A stretch of DNA of 64,000 nucleotides, taken from positions 1 to 64,000 of the forward strand of contig NZ_UTIQ01000072.1 in the NCBI RefSeq assembly GCF_900582625.1, read 5' to 3'. This document shows, piece by piece, positions 56,055 through 64,000 of this stretch. Within the stretch, counting starts at the first letter, position 1, and every line of letters starts with the position of its first letter. The notes beneath the pieces were generated by a model. That model was not told where the DNA came from, ran no database searches, and saw nothing but the letters and a program-made list of their open reading frames with translations. Origin of the DNA: Pseudomonas viridiflava. GTDB taxonomy: Bacteria > Pseudomonadota > Gammaproteobacteria > Pseudomonadales > Pseudomonadaceae. The position numbers were made by a program, and so were the translations under genes.

Positions 56055-56519
56055 TTACGCCTGCGATTGCAGGTAGTTTTCCAGACCAATGCGATCAATC
56101 AGCCCGAGCTGCTGTTCCAGCCAGTAGGCGTGGTCTTCTTCGGTGTCTTGCAGCTGCAAAATCAAAATGTCGCGGCTGATGTAGTCCTTGTGGCTTTCGC
56201 ACAAGGCCACGCCTTTGCTCAGGGCGGCGCGCACTTCGTATTCCAGCTTGAGGTCGGCGCGCAGCATGTCGGGCACGGTGCGGCCGGGGAACATGGGCTT
56301 GGGCGTCATGTCCGGGGTGCTTTCCAGGAACAGAATGCGTTGCAGCAGGGCATCGGCGTGCTGGGTTTCTTCTTCCATTTCGTGGTTGATGCGATCAAAG
56401 AGCTTGTTGAAGCCCCAGTCCTGGTACATGCGCGAATGCAGGAAATACTGATCGCGGGCGGACAACTCGCCGCGCAGCAGATCCTTGAGGTATTCGACGA
56501 CTTCGCTATTGCCCTGCAT
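56055..56519 (-). CDS. ftnA: Bacterioferritin-family ferritin, FtnA/BfrA type
   Basis: This cytoplasmic iron-storage subunit has 154 residues. Ferroxidase ligands are visible: Glu18, Glu51, His54, Glu94, Glu127 and His130 (from [20 protein letters not shown] and TEEDHAYW). Position 52, Met in heme-binding bacterioferritin, is Thr here, as in P. aeruginosa FtnA, so heme binding is not expected. The sequence closely follows FtnA of that species ([10 protein letters not shown] end). GGGGAAA precedes ATG 56519. No Fur box could be fixed in the short upstream gap. Confidence 0.92.
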   Translation of the reverse strand: MQGNSEVVEYLKDLLRGELSARDQYFLHSRMYQDWGFNKLFDRINHEMEEETQHADALLQRILFLESTPDMTPKPMFPGRTVPDMLRADLKLEYEVRAALSKGVALCESHKDYISRDILILQLQDTEEDHAYWLEQQLGLIDRIGLENYLQSQA

Positions 56520-56536
56520 TGCTGTTTCCCCACACT

Positions 56537-56561
56537 AAAAAACCAGAACCGAAAGCTTCGG
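56537..56561 (-). terminator. Possible weak terminator after EamA gene
   Basis: On the minus strand, a short self-complementary CCGAAGCTTTCGG (56561-56549) is followed after a few bases by GGTTTTTT. It lies between the EamA stop and the ftnA start. The stem is only five base pairs. Confidence 0.35.
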
Positions 56562-56578
56562 CCGACAACACCGAGCGG

Positions 56579-57439
56579 TCAAGCCCGGCGTTTGGGCAAT
56601 ACCGTCACAGCCAGGCCGACAAACACCAGCGCGCACGCCAGCCAGCTCAGCGTACTGAGCTGTTCATTCAACAGCAGCCAACCGGCCAACAGCCCGGAAA
56701 CCGGCACCGCCAGGGCAAACGGCGTCACCACGCTGGCCGGGTAACGGCGCAGCAAAAAGCTCCAGATAGCAAAGCCGACAGTGGTGGCGAGAAAGGCGAT
56801 AAACAGCAGCGCGCCGATGCCACGCCATGTCAGGTGGGTTAGCGCATGGCTGATGGCGTCCGGTCCTTCGAAGACATAGGAAAGCGCCAGCAGCGGCAGC
56901 GGAGGAATCAGGCTGATCCAGCAGATCAGGCGCAGCATGTCGGTGGCGCCCGAGCGCTTGGTGGCAATGTTCGCGCAGGCCCACATCAGCGCCGCGAACA
57001 CCACCAGAGCGAACGCCAGCAAGCTGTCGCCCATCGGCCGTTGCCAGCCGATCAACACCAGCCCGCTGGCGGCCAACGCCAGGCCCGCCAAGGCACGGTG
57101 GCTGGGGCGTTCGCCGAGCATCACGGCGGCAATCAGAATGGTGAAAAACACCTGGCTTTGCAGCACCAGCGACGACAGCCCGGCCGGCATGCCCAGGTGC
57201 ATGCCGACAAACAACACACCGAACTTGAACACGCCGAGCAGCAAGCCGATCTGCACGATCCGCCAAAGCGGTGCCGGCATCGGCCCACGCAGGAACAGCA
57301 AGGGCAACGCCGCCAGGGCAAACCGCAGCGCGCAGAACAACAGCGGCGGGAAGTCTTCCAGGCCGACCTTGATCACCACAAAATTCACACCCCAGATCAG
57401 GGTGACCAGCAAGGCAAGCAAGGCGTGGCGTAACGGCAT
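56579..57439 (-). CDS. EamA/DMT-superfamily metabolite exporter
   Basis: This inner-membrane transporter has 286 residues and ten transmembrane helices in two EamA repeats (about 4-138 and 150-283), with the start LLVTLIWGVNFVVIKVGL typical of EamA/RhaT proteins. The closest pattern is the amino-acid and cysteine/O-acetylserine exporter EamA, but the substrate is unknown. GGAG precedes ATG 57439. It lies upstream of ftnA on the same strand with a weak hairpin between. Confidence 0.85.
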   Translation of the reverse strand: MPLRHALLALLVTLIWGVNFVVIKVGLEDFPPLLFCALRFALAALPLLFLRGPMPAPLWRIVQIGLLLGVFKFGVLFVGMHLGMPAGLSSLVLQSQVFFTILIAAVMLGERPSHRALAGLALAASGLVLIGWQRPMGDSLLAFALVVFAALMWACANIATKRSGATDMLRLICWISLIPPLPLLALSYVFEGPDAISHALTHLTWRGIGALLFIAFLATTVGFAIWSFLLRRYPASVVTPFALAVPVSGLLAGWLLLNEQLSTLSWLACALVFVGLAVTVLPKRRA

Positions 57440-57530
57440 GGCGAGGCTCCAGAAAAACTGGGGCGTACGCTAGCAGGTGAGCGGGGAAATGTATGGATAC
57501 AGCTGGCGGTGAACAGTTGTCGCCTGGCCT

Positions 57531-57570
57531 GTGGGAGCGGCTGATCGGAATGCCGATCAGCCGCTCCTAC
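57531..57570. repeat. REP-like palindrome
   Basis: Perfect 15-bp arms GGAGCGGCTGATCGG / CCGATCAGCCGCTCC (57534-57548, 57553-57567) with a 4-nt loop, just after the RIO-kinase gene on the minus strand. Confidence 0.9.
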
Positions 57571-57591
57571 GGGTATTTCATCGTCTGACGA

Positions 57592-58485
57592 TCATTGCAA
57601 CCAAGGCGGCGGTGGCGGCTCGTCGCTTTTGGCCGGCCCTTCGGCATCGGCCCGCGCCGCTTGCTTGCGTTGCTCGTCGATGCGCGCGGCCTCGATTTCA
57701 CGCATCACGGCGCCCACGTCAGCGCTCTCTTCTTCTTCGGCAAACTCACCGGTCAACACGCTGCCTGGGTGCAAGGTGCCGGCTTCGTACAGCGCCCACA
57801 TTTCCTTGGCGTAACGGGTTTCTTTGAGCTCCGGTGCGTAACGACCGAAGTAAGCGGCCATGTTGCCGACGTCACGCTCCAGCATGCTGAAGGCGTGATT
57901 GTTGCCAGCGGCGTCGACGGCTTGCGGCAGGTCGATGATGACCGGGCCGTTGGCGTCGAGCAGTACGTTGAATTCCGAGAGGTCGCCATGCACCAGACCG
58001 GCACACAGCATCAGCACGATCTGGCGAATCAGAAAGGCGTGATATTCGCGCGCTTCGTCGGGCTCCATCACCACGTCGTTCAAACGCGGCGCGGCATCGC
58101 CGTCGGCGCCGGCAATCATTTCCATCAGCAGCACGCCGTCGAGGAAGTCGAACGGTTTAGGTACCCGCACGCCGGCGCTGGCGAGACGGAACAGCGCAGC
58201 CACCTCGGCGTTCTGCCAGTTTTCTTCCTGTTCCTTGCGCCCGTGCTTGGAGCCCTTGGCCATGGCGCGAGCGTCACGGCTGTTGCGCACCTTGCGGCCT
58301 TCCTGATACTCGGCTGCCTGGCGGAAGCTGCGTTTGTTGGCTTCCTTGTAGACCTTGGCACAACGTAACTCTTTACCGCAGCGCACCACATACACCGCTG
58401 CTTCCTTACCGCTCATAAGCGGGCGCAGCACCTCATCGACCAAGCCATCTTCAATCAGGGGTTCAATGCGTTTAGGAGTCTTCAT
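57592..58485 (-). CDS. RIO1-family serine protein kinase
   Basis: This cytoplasmic kinase-like protein has 297 residues. RIO marks are SGKEAAVYVVRCG near 25 with the ATP-binding Lys in CAKVYKEANKRSFRQ, the catalytic loop GLVHGDLSEFNVLLD near 170 (HxDLxxxN), and the metal-binding IIDLPQAVD near 190. A charged C-terminal tail ends in poly-Pro. It resembles PA4780 of P. aeruginosa, which is near cueR there too. Bacterial RIO proteins have unclear targets. ATG 58485 with a weak ribosome site. Confidence 0.85.
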   Translation of the reverse strand: MKTPKRIEPLIEDGLVDEVLRPLMSGKEAAVYVVRCGKELRCAKVYKEANKRSFRQAAEYQEGRKVRNSRDARAMAKGSKHGRKEQEENWQNAEVAALFRLASAGVRVPKPFDFLDGVLLMEMIAGADGDAAPRLNDVVMEPDEAREYHAFLIRQIVLMLCAGLVHGDLSEFNVLLDANGPVIIDLPQAVDAAGNNHAFSMLERDVGNMAAYFGRYAPELKETRYAKEMWALYEAGTLHPGSVLTGEFAEEEESADVGAVMREIEAARIDEQRKQAARADAEGPAKSDEPPPPPWLQ

Positions 58486-58596
58486 CAGCTTTTATCAAGG
58501 GTCCTTATGTGCCAGAAGTCGAAGGGCATGCCTGGGCGCGAGCGCCGGCTGGGGTCCATCCTCTCACAGCCGCTGGAAGATGCCGACCCCGCACAC

Positions 58597-59487
58597 CTAT
58601 CCCTTCTGCAAATTCTGTCTCAACGCTTCCAAGGCATAGCGCACCTTGGCCGGTTGCGCATCGCGTCTGGGCGTAACCAGGTAAATCGGCATGGGCGCCG
58701 GCTGCCAGGCGGGCAGCACGCGTTGCAAGCGGCCGCTGGCCAGTTCGCCGCGCACTTCCGGTTCTGGCTGCACCGACAAGCCCATGCCCGCCAAGGTGAA
58801 TTCCCGTGCCGCAATCAGGTTGTTGCAGCTCACCCGGCTGACCAGCTTCAACCGCCGTTCCTCACCGCCGCTGCCCACCAAGACGAGTTGCTGCGGCAGG
58901 TGCTGAGTGCTCAGGCTCAGCCAGTCGTGGTCGGCCAATTGCTCTGGCGTTTCGATGGCCGTGTGCTGCGCCAAATAAGCCGGCGAAGCGCACAGCACCG
59001 CGTTCCAGTCGGCCACATGGCGAGCGACCAGACTGGAGTTTTCGAGCCGACCCACGCGCACGGCAATGTCGATGCGCTGCTCGATCAAATCGACCTGCTC
59101 GTCGTCGAAGAACACGTTCAGGCGCAATTGCCGATGGGCCGCCAGCAACGGCGCCAGGGCGCGGCTCAAGCGTCCGCCGGCAAAGCCTACCGGCGCGGTA
59201 ATGCGTAACTCACCCACCGGCGCATCGCGCAGTTCGAGCAACCGTTGCTCGGCTTCCTGAGCCAGCGCCAGCACTTGCGCGCAGCTGCGGTAGAACGCAG
59301 CGCCGGCCTCGGTGAGTGTCAGCTTGCGGGTGGTGCGGTGCAGCAGGCTGACCTGGGTGCTGGCTTCCAGCTTGCTGATCTGCTGGCTGACGGCGGATGA
59401 GGTCATGCCCAACTCCGCCGCCGCCGCGACCATCGAGCCTTTGTCGACCACCGTGGCGAACACGGCCATGCGTTTTAGCTGTTCCAT
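58597..59487 (-). CDS. LysR-family transcriptional regulator
   Basis: This DNA-binding protein has 296 residues. The HTH (about 3-62, SMVAAAAELGMTSSAVSQQISKLE) is followed by the LysR effector domain (about 88-290, CrgA-like GELRITAPVGFAGGRLSRAL). It diverges from the NAD(P)-binding gene at 59589. No Shine-Dalgarno is visible before ATG 59487; the palindrome at 59490-59504 begins two bases before the start, so autoregulation is likely. Confidence 0.9.
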   Translation of the reverse strand: MEQLKRMAVFATVVDKGSMVAAAAELGMTSSAVSQQISKLEASTQVSLLHRTTRKLTLTEAGAAFYRSCAQVLALAQEAEQRLLELRDAPVGELRITAPVGFAGGRLSRALAPLLAAHRQLRLNVFFDDEQVDLIEQRIDIAVRVGRLENSSLVARHVADWNAVLCASPAYLAQHTAIETPEQLADHDWLSLSTQHLPQQLVLVGSGGEERRLKLVSRVSCNNLIAAREFTLAGMGLSVQPEPEVRGELASGRLQRVLPAWQPAPMPIYLVTPRRDAQPAKVRYALEALRQNLQKG

Positions 59488-59489
59488 TG

Positions 59490-59504
59490 TTAAGCGCTGC
59501 TTAA
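59490..59504. promoter_or_regulatory. Candidate LysR operator
   Basis: TTAAGCGCTGCTTAA is a perfect palindrome (6-bp arms) with T-N11-A spacing, next to the lysR start in the divergent region with the NAD(P)-binding gene. Confidence 0.5.
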
Positions 59505-59588
59505 TTGTTCAAGCCGTTTTAGCCTATTTCTCGTCGCTTTATCCATCGCTGATGATGGCTGCCAGTTAATCACCCAGTGGAGACACCC

Positions 59589-60230
59589 ATGAAAATCGCC
59601 TTGATCGGTGCCAGCGGCTTTGTTGGCGCGGCCGTTTTGCAAGAAGCCCTGAACCGTGGCCACGAGGTCAGCGGCATCGTTCAGCACCCGGAAAAACTGC
59701 CTGCGCACGCCAAGCTCAAGGCCGTGAAGGCCGACGCCTACGACGCCGAAGCCCTGGCCGCCGCCCTTAAAGGCCACGACGCGGTGGTGAGCGCCTTCAA
59801 TCCGGGTTGGGACGAAGCCGACATCCTGCCGCTGTTCCTTAAAGGCAGCGCGGCCATCGTGGCCGCGACCAAACAGGCCGGCGTAGATCGTCTGCTGGTG
59901 GTAGGCGGTGCGGGCAGTTTGTATGTGGCGCCGGGGCTGCAACTGATCGATACGCCAGACTTCCCAGCGGCCTACAAAAATGGCGCCGAGGGCGCACGCC
60001 AGCATCTGAATCAGTTGCGCGAAGAACAGCAATTGGCTTGGACCTTCCTGTCGCCGCCCGCGCTGCTGAAGCCGGGCATCCGTACCGATAAATACCGAGT
60101 GGGCGGTGAACAGCTACTAATGGACGGCGAAGGGCCGGCCAGCATCAGCGTGGAAGATTTGGCGGTGGCGATTATCGATGAGCTGGAAAACGCCAAGCAC
60201 GTGCGAGCGCGGTTTACCGTAGCGAATTGA
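59589..60230 (+). CDS. NAD(P)-binding (NmrA/YwnB-like) oxidoreductase
   Basis: This cytoplasmic protein has 213 residues. The atypical SDR glycine motif IGASGFVGAAV (5-15) is followed by VVGGAGSLYVAPG near 106 and no complete SDR Tyr-x3-Lys in the usual place. This matches the NAD(P)H-binding YwnB/SDR_a5 group. GGAG precedes ATG 59589. The divergent LysR regulator probably controls it. Substrate unknown. Confidence 0.87.
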   Translation: MKIALIGASGFVGAAVLQEALNRGHEVSGIVQHPEKLPAHAKLKAVKADAYDAEALAAALKGHDAVVSAFNPGWDEADILPLFLKGSAAIVAATKQAGVDRLLVVGGAGSLYVAPGLQLIDTPDFPAAYKNGAEGARQHLNQLREEQQLAWTFLSPPALLKPGIRTDKYRVGGEQLLMDGEGPASISVEDLAVAIIDELENAKHVRARFTVAN

Positions 60231-60248
60231 TCGATAACTGCTCTGTCC

Positions 60249-60327
60249 GTAGGAGCCAGCTTGCTGGCGAACCCTGCAACCTTCGATTGCCGAGGTTTGC
60301 AGGGTTCGCCAGCGAGCTGACTCCTAC
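60249..60327. repeat. REP-type palindrome, GTAGGAGCCAGC class
   Basis: Arms 60249-60279 and about 60296-60327 (GTAGGAGCCAGCTTGCTGGC... / ...GCCAGCGAGCTGACTCCTAC), with mismatches, between the convergent oxidoreductase and response-regulator genes. Confidence 0.88.
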
Positions 60328-60345
60328 AAAAGCATTAAGGCGTTG

Positions 60346-61536
60346 TTAGGCAGGCTCTTGCGGCAGCGTTAGCTCAATCGTCTCGCCGAACGATTCATCC
60401 AGCCGCTGCAAATCGGTGTTGATCGCTTCGGTGTCGTCGGCCAGCCCCAGCGCCAGGCTGCAAAACTCATCCGCGGCGCCGAGGAAGGCCAGCACGATCA
60501 TGGGGTCGAACTCGGTGCCGCTGGCGGCGCTGATGTGTTCCACCGCTTCGGCATGGCTGCTGGTTTGCCGGTACGGGTGGTGGGCGGTGAGTTCTTCGTA
60601 GCGGCCGACCACGGCCATCAACCGCGCTGGCAGTGGGATCTGTTCGCCGCGCAGGCCTTGCGGGTAACCGCTGCCATCCCAGCGCTCGTACTGGCTGTGC
60701 ACGATGTGCTTGGCGTCGCTGAGAAAGGTTTCGGTGGTGCCGAGTTTGTCTTCCGCCGCTTGCAGGGCGTGATAACCCGCCACCGCGTGACGGTGCAGCA
60801 CTTCGATGTCGGCCGGCGTCAGCGGCACCAGGCTGTGCAGGATGCGGTCGGGCAAGGTCAGCCGGCCAATGCCGTGCAGCAGGGCCGATTTGCCCAGGCG
60901 AGCAATGCGCGCCGGGCTCAACTCATCCGCAAGCGCCGGTTGTTGGCGGGCCAAGGCGCTGGCCAGCTCCACCATGTACGGTTCAATGCGGGCGAAGTGC
61001 CCGCCGCCCGGGTTCTCGCGCATCCGCGCCAGGCCGGCCATGGCTTCGATGGTGACGTCTTGCAGCTTCTCGATATCGCGCGTGCGACGGCGCACTTCCA
61101 GTTCGAGGTATTCGCTCTTGTCGCGCAGAAAGTCGGCGCTGGCTTTGAGCTGTAGTTGCGCTTTAACGCGCGCGAGCACCAGCGGCGGGCTGATGGGTTT
61201 GGTGATGTAGTCCACGGCGCCCAGGTTGAAGCCGTGCTGCTCGTCGGCCAGCTCGGTTTTGGCGGTGAGAAAAATGACCGGAATATCCCGGGTCTGCGCA
61301 TCGGCCTTGAGCCGACGGCACACTTCATAGCCGTCCATGAGCGGCATCATGATGTCGAGCAAAATCAGGTCTGGCGGCGGGCTGCTGATGGCGATGCGCA
61401 GCGCTTTGAGCCCGGAACTGGCGACTTTGACGCGGTAGGTGGGCAACAGCAGCTCGCTCATCAGCTCCAGATTTTCCGGGGTGTCATCCACCAGCAGCAC
61501 CAGCGGCTGCTCCGGTCGGTCGAGTATTCCGTCCAT
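60346..61536 (-). CDS. Response regulator with degenerate HD-GYP domain
   Basis: This cytoplasmic protein has 396 residues. A receiver domain (about 10-125) has Asp17/Asp18, phosphoacceptor Asp61 and Lys103. A coiled linker (about 125-150) leads to an HD-GYP domain (about 150-345). The HD pair is His211-Gly212, the usual HHE is Gln272-Tyr273-Glu274, and the later VxD Asp is Gly301. GYP (280-282) is kept. Metal and catalytic residues are therefore lost and phosphodiesterase activity is unlikely. AGGAG precedes ATG 61536. It is 28 bases after the hybrid kinase gene. Confidence 0.9.
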   Translation of the reverse strand: MDGILDRPEQPLVLLVDDTPENLELMSELLLPTYRVKVASSGLKALRIAISSPPPDLILLDIMMPLMDGYEVCRRLKADAQTRDIPVIFLTAKTELADEQHGFNLGAVDYITKPISPPLVLARVKAQLQLKASADFLRDKSEYLELEVRRRTRDIEKLQDVTIEAMAGLARMRENPGGGHFARIEPYMVELASALARQQPALADELSPARIARLGKSALLHGIGRLTLPDRILHSLVPLTPADIEVLHRHAVAGYHALQAAEDKLGTTETFLSDAKHIVHSQYERWDGSGYPQGLRGEQIPLPARLMAVVGRYEELTAHHPYRQTSSHAEAVEHISAASGTEFDPMIVLAFLGAADEFCSLALGLADDTEAINTDLQRLDESFGETIELTLPQEPA

Positions 61537-61564
61537 GCCATCTCCTGTCGTTCTAGGCTGAGCG

Positions 61565-64000
61565 TCAGAGGCTCAGACCACGCTGTTCACCGGTTTGCCG
61601 CAATAACGTCAGGGCCTGTTCAAAATCGTAGCAGCGAACCGCTTCGGCGAGCGGCGGATAGTCGCCATCGAACGCGCTGCGTAACAGGCCGGCCTGAGAC
61701 TCGAAGACCTTGCCGGCACGCGGGTCGTCGTGGGCGAATAGGCCCGCGAGTTCCTGACACACCGCGTTCAGCACGGTGGGATCAACCACGACGGCGCCCT
61801 CGTCCATCGCCGCCGGCCACTGCGCGGCGATGGCCTGGAGCAACGCGGTGAGGCTATCGCTGACGTCGTTGATCAACGGCTCCAGCTCGTCGCTGGCGTA
61901 GGCGTCTTTCAAGGCGTTTTCCAGCAAGGCGGCCTGGGTGTGCAAATCCACGGCGCCGAGGTTGCCGGCCAGGCCCTTGAGGCTATGGGCCAGGCGTTCG
62001 GCAGCTTCCCCCTCGCCTTGGTTCAACGCCAATCGCAGCTGCGCGGTGAAATCTTTTTGGCTGCTGGCAAATTTCAGCAGCAGGCGCTGATACAGCTCCG
62101 GCTTGCCCAGCACCCGGCGCAAGCCGCTGGCCAAGTCCACGCCCGGCAGTTGCCAGGTTGGCGGTGCTGATGGGCGCGTACGTTCAGCGCCCGGCGCGGC
62201 GACCCGCAGCCAGTGCGCGAGGGTGCGCCAGAGTTGGTCGGGGTCCAGCGGTTTGCCGAGGTGGTCGTCCATGCCCGCCTCCAAACAACGCTCGCGGTCG
62301 GCGGGCATGGCGTTGGCGGTCATGGCAATAATCGGCAACTGGGCGAATTGCGCTTCGGCGCGCACACGGCGGGTGGCGGAGAGGCCATCGAGCACGGGCA
62401 TTTGCATGTCCATCAGCACCGCGTCGAAATAGCCTTCGCCTTTGCTCAGCAACATCTCCACGGCCTGCGCGCCGTTCTCGGCCTGTTCGATCTGCAAGCC
62501 GCTTTCTTCCAGCAGGCCGCAGGCCACTTCGCGGTTCAGCTCGTTGTCTTCCACCAGCAGCACCCGTTTGCCGGCCAGATTGGGCAAGGCGCCGCCACTG
62601 GGAGACGGCGCCACGCCCGCCGGACTAGAAGCGTGATGACTGGCCAAGGTGCTGACCACCGCGTCGAGCAGCACAGACGGGTTGAGCGGTTTCAGCAGCA
62701 CGTCATCGACACCCACGGACCGGGCCTCTTGCAGCACCTCTTCGCGGCCGTGGGCGGTCACCATTAATAGACGCGGCTGGGCCTGCAAACCGATCTGCCG
62801 CAATTGACGGGCGGTTTCGATGCCGTCCATGTCGGGCATCTGCCAGTCGAGCAGCACCAGGTCGAAGGGTCGGCGCTGGTCGGCCAATTGCACCTGGCGC
62901 AGGGCGGCGCCGCCCGAAACGGCGGTTTCCACCCGAAAGCGCATGCCCACCAACATGTCGTGCAGCACGCGGCGGGCGCTGTCGTTGTCGTCCACCACCA
63001 ACACGCGGCGCCCGCGCAAGCTGGGCTGCGCCTGCAACACTTGCTGCTTCTGCGCAGAAATGCCCAACGGCAGCCGGCACCAGAACAGGCTGCCGCGCCC
63101 GGCCTGGCTTTGCACGCCCACGCGCCCGCCCATGGCCTCGGCCAGCCGTTTGCAAATCGCCAGGCCCAACCCGGTGCCGCCGTATTTGCGCGTGGTGGAG
63201 CTGTCGGCCTGCTGGAACGATTCGAACAATCGCTCGAGCTGTTCGTGGGTGATGCCAATGCCGGTATCGCGCACCGCGAAATACACCTGCACCTGATCGG
63301 CGTCCTGTTGCTCGGCGCGAATAAGCAGCTCGATCTCCCCGCGCTCGGTGAATTTCACTGCGTTGTTGGCATAGTTGATCAATATCTGACCAATGCGCAG
63401 CGGATCGCCCACCAATTGCAGCGGCAGCTTGGGGTCGAGGTTGAAGACCAGCTCCAGGTGCTTGCCCGCGACTTTCTCGCCAATCAGGTTGGCGACGTTT
63501 TCCAGCACCTGCTGCAGGTTGAAGTCGATGTGCTCGATGCCCAGCTTGCCGGCTTCGATTTTCGAGAAGTCGAGAATGTCGTTGATCACCCCGAGCAGGT
63601 GCCCGCTGGCTTGCTGAATCTTGTCGATGTAACTGCGTTGGCGTGGCGCCAGTTCGGTTTTCTGCACCAGGTGCGCCATGCCGATGATGGCGTTCATGGG
63701 CGTACGAATTTCGTGGCTCATGTTGGCGAGAAAATCCGACTTCAGCCGCGCCGCTTCTTCGGCCAGTTCCTTGGCATCGGCCATGGCCGCTTCGGCTTGT
63801 TTGCGTGCGGTGATGTCGCGGCTTACACCAACCAGGCCCAGGGGCACGCCCCGGTCGTCGCGAAAAATGGTGCGCAGGGTATCGAACACCACCCAGTGGC
63901 CATCGGGGTAACGCACCCGCCCTTCGCTTTCATAGGTGCCGTCGCGGGTCAGCGCCGTGTAGTCGTGCTCCTCGCGTTTGGACGCCCATTCGACGTTGAG
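61565..64000 (-). CDS. Hybrid sensor histidine kinase (PAS-HisKA-HATPase-REC-REC-HPt), 5' end outside window
   Basis: The frame is open to the right edge, so this is the C-terminal 811 residues. In order: the end of a PAS domain ([13 protein letters not shown]..., PAC-like), HisKA with the phospho-His in [15 protein letters not shown], HATPase_c with N, G1 and G2 boxes ([18 protein letters not shown]), two receiver domains ([12 protein letters not shown] with [22 protein letters not shown] with [10 protein letters not shown]), and an HPt domain with [17 protein letters not shown]. This is a complete phosphorelay protein of BarA/ArcB-like layout. The partner is probably the response regulator next to it. 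The GTG at 63916 is internal and not the start. Confidence 0.93.
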   Translation of the reverse strand, partial: LNVEWASKREEHDYTALTRDGTYESEGRVRYPDGHWVVFDTLRTIFRDDRGVPLGLVGVSRDITARKQAEAAMADAKELAEEAARLKSDFLANMSHEIRTPMNAIIGMAHLVQKTELAPRQRSYIDKIQQASGHLLGVINDILDFSKIEAGKLGIEHIDFNLQQVLENVANLIGEKVAGKHLELVFNLDPKLPLQLVGDPLRIGQILINYANNAVKFTERGEIELLIRAEQQDADQVQVYFAVRDTGIGITHEQLERLFESFQQADSSTTRKYGGTGLGLAICKRLAEAMGGRVGVQSQAGRGSLFWCRLPLGISAQKQQVLQAQPSLRGRRVLVVDDNDSARRVLHDMLVGMRFRVETAVSGGAALRQVQLADQRRPFDLVLLDWQMPDMDGIETARQLRQIGLQAQPRLLMVTAHGREEVLQEARSVGVDDVLLKPLNPSVLLDAVVSTLASHHASSPAGVAPSPSGGALPNLAGKRVLLVEDNELNREVACGLLEESGLQIEQAENGAQAVEMLLSKGEGYFDAVLMDMQMPVLDGLSATRRVRAEAQFAQLPIIAMTANAMPADRERCLEAGMDDHLGKPLDPDQLWRTLAHWLRVAAPGAERTRPSAPPTWQLPGVDLASGLRRVLGKPELYQRLLLKFASSQKDFTAQLRLALNQGEGEAAERLAHSLKGLAGNLGAVDLHTQAALLENALKDAYASDELEPLINDVSDSLTALLQAIAAQWPAAMDEGAVVVDPTVLNAVCQELAGLFAHDDPRAGKVFESQAGLLRSAFDGDYPPLAEAVRCYDFEQALTLLRQTGEQRGLSL

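Overview
The window is a high-GC chromosome segment from Pseudomonas sensu lato. The evidence is the gene content and order (bauRABC for beta-alanine, PPK2, 8-oxoguanine deaminase, adenine deaminase, FtnA-type bacterioferritin, a RIO-type kinase), the Pseudomonas-style REP palindromes, and a promoter array at the left edge that looks like the leader of a ribosomal RNA operon. I could not fix the species. No phage, transposase, integrase, CRISPR array or tRNA was seen. The segment reads as core chromosome carrying many dispersed palindromic repeats.

Layout. 1-445: three evenly spaced strong promoters, plus the -35 of a fourth, all pointing left out of the window. 446-8.6 kb: housekeeping and envelope genes (LEA-type lipoprotein, YihY, YjdM, CorA/ZntB, PPK2, phosphate transporter, LprI-like protein). 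8.6-13 kb: the bauR/bauABC beta-alanine catabolic locus. 13.2-33.9 kb: a purine and N-heterocycle region. It holds a Tsx-like outer-membrane channel, an NCS2 nucleobase permease, an operon combining a NitT/TauT-type importer with a Rieske oxygenase and a cog0402 amidohydrolase, a RutR-like TetR regulator, a BMP-family nucleoside-type ABC transporter with 8-oxoguanine deaminase, an Fe(II)/2-oxoglutarate oxygenase, and adenine deaminase. Copies of a RutR-like operator lie in front of several of these units, so I infer one regulon.

34-36.4 kb: a copper/iron membrane locus (PepSY protein, PCu(A)C chaperone, DUF2946 protein). 36.4-46.1 kb: LysR and oxidoreductase pair, a 59-residue small protein, a Bcr/CflA-type MFS exporter, and an RND efflux pair with a divergent TetR repressor. 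46.2-46.8 kb: repeat-rich, no genes. 46.8-52.8 kb: a MocR regulator divergent from a polar amino-acid ABC transporter and a YdfG-like dehydrogenase, interrupted by a tandem repeat array. 53-55.9 kb: copA-cueR copper efflux. 56-60.2 kb: FtnA, an EamA exporter, a RIO kinase, and a LysR/NAD(P)-binding pair. 60.3-64 kb: a response regulator with a degenerate HD-GYP domain and a hybrid histidine kinase that runs off the right edge.

The strongest leads for something undescribed are: (1) the importer-Rieske oxygenase-amidohydrolase operon next to the RutR-like regulator; (2) the shared RutR-like operator set across the purine region; (3) a dispersed repeat that exists in two forms differing by an exact 15-bp hairpin-forming insertion, including adjacent copies in one tandem array; and (4) the kinase/degenerate HD-GYP pair.
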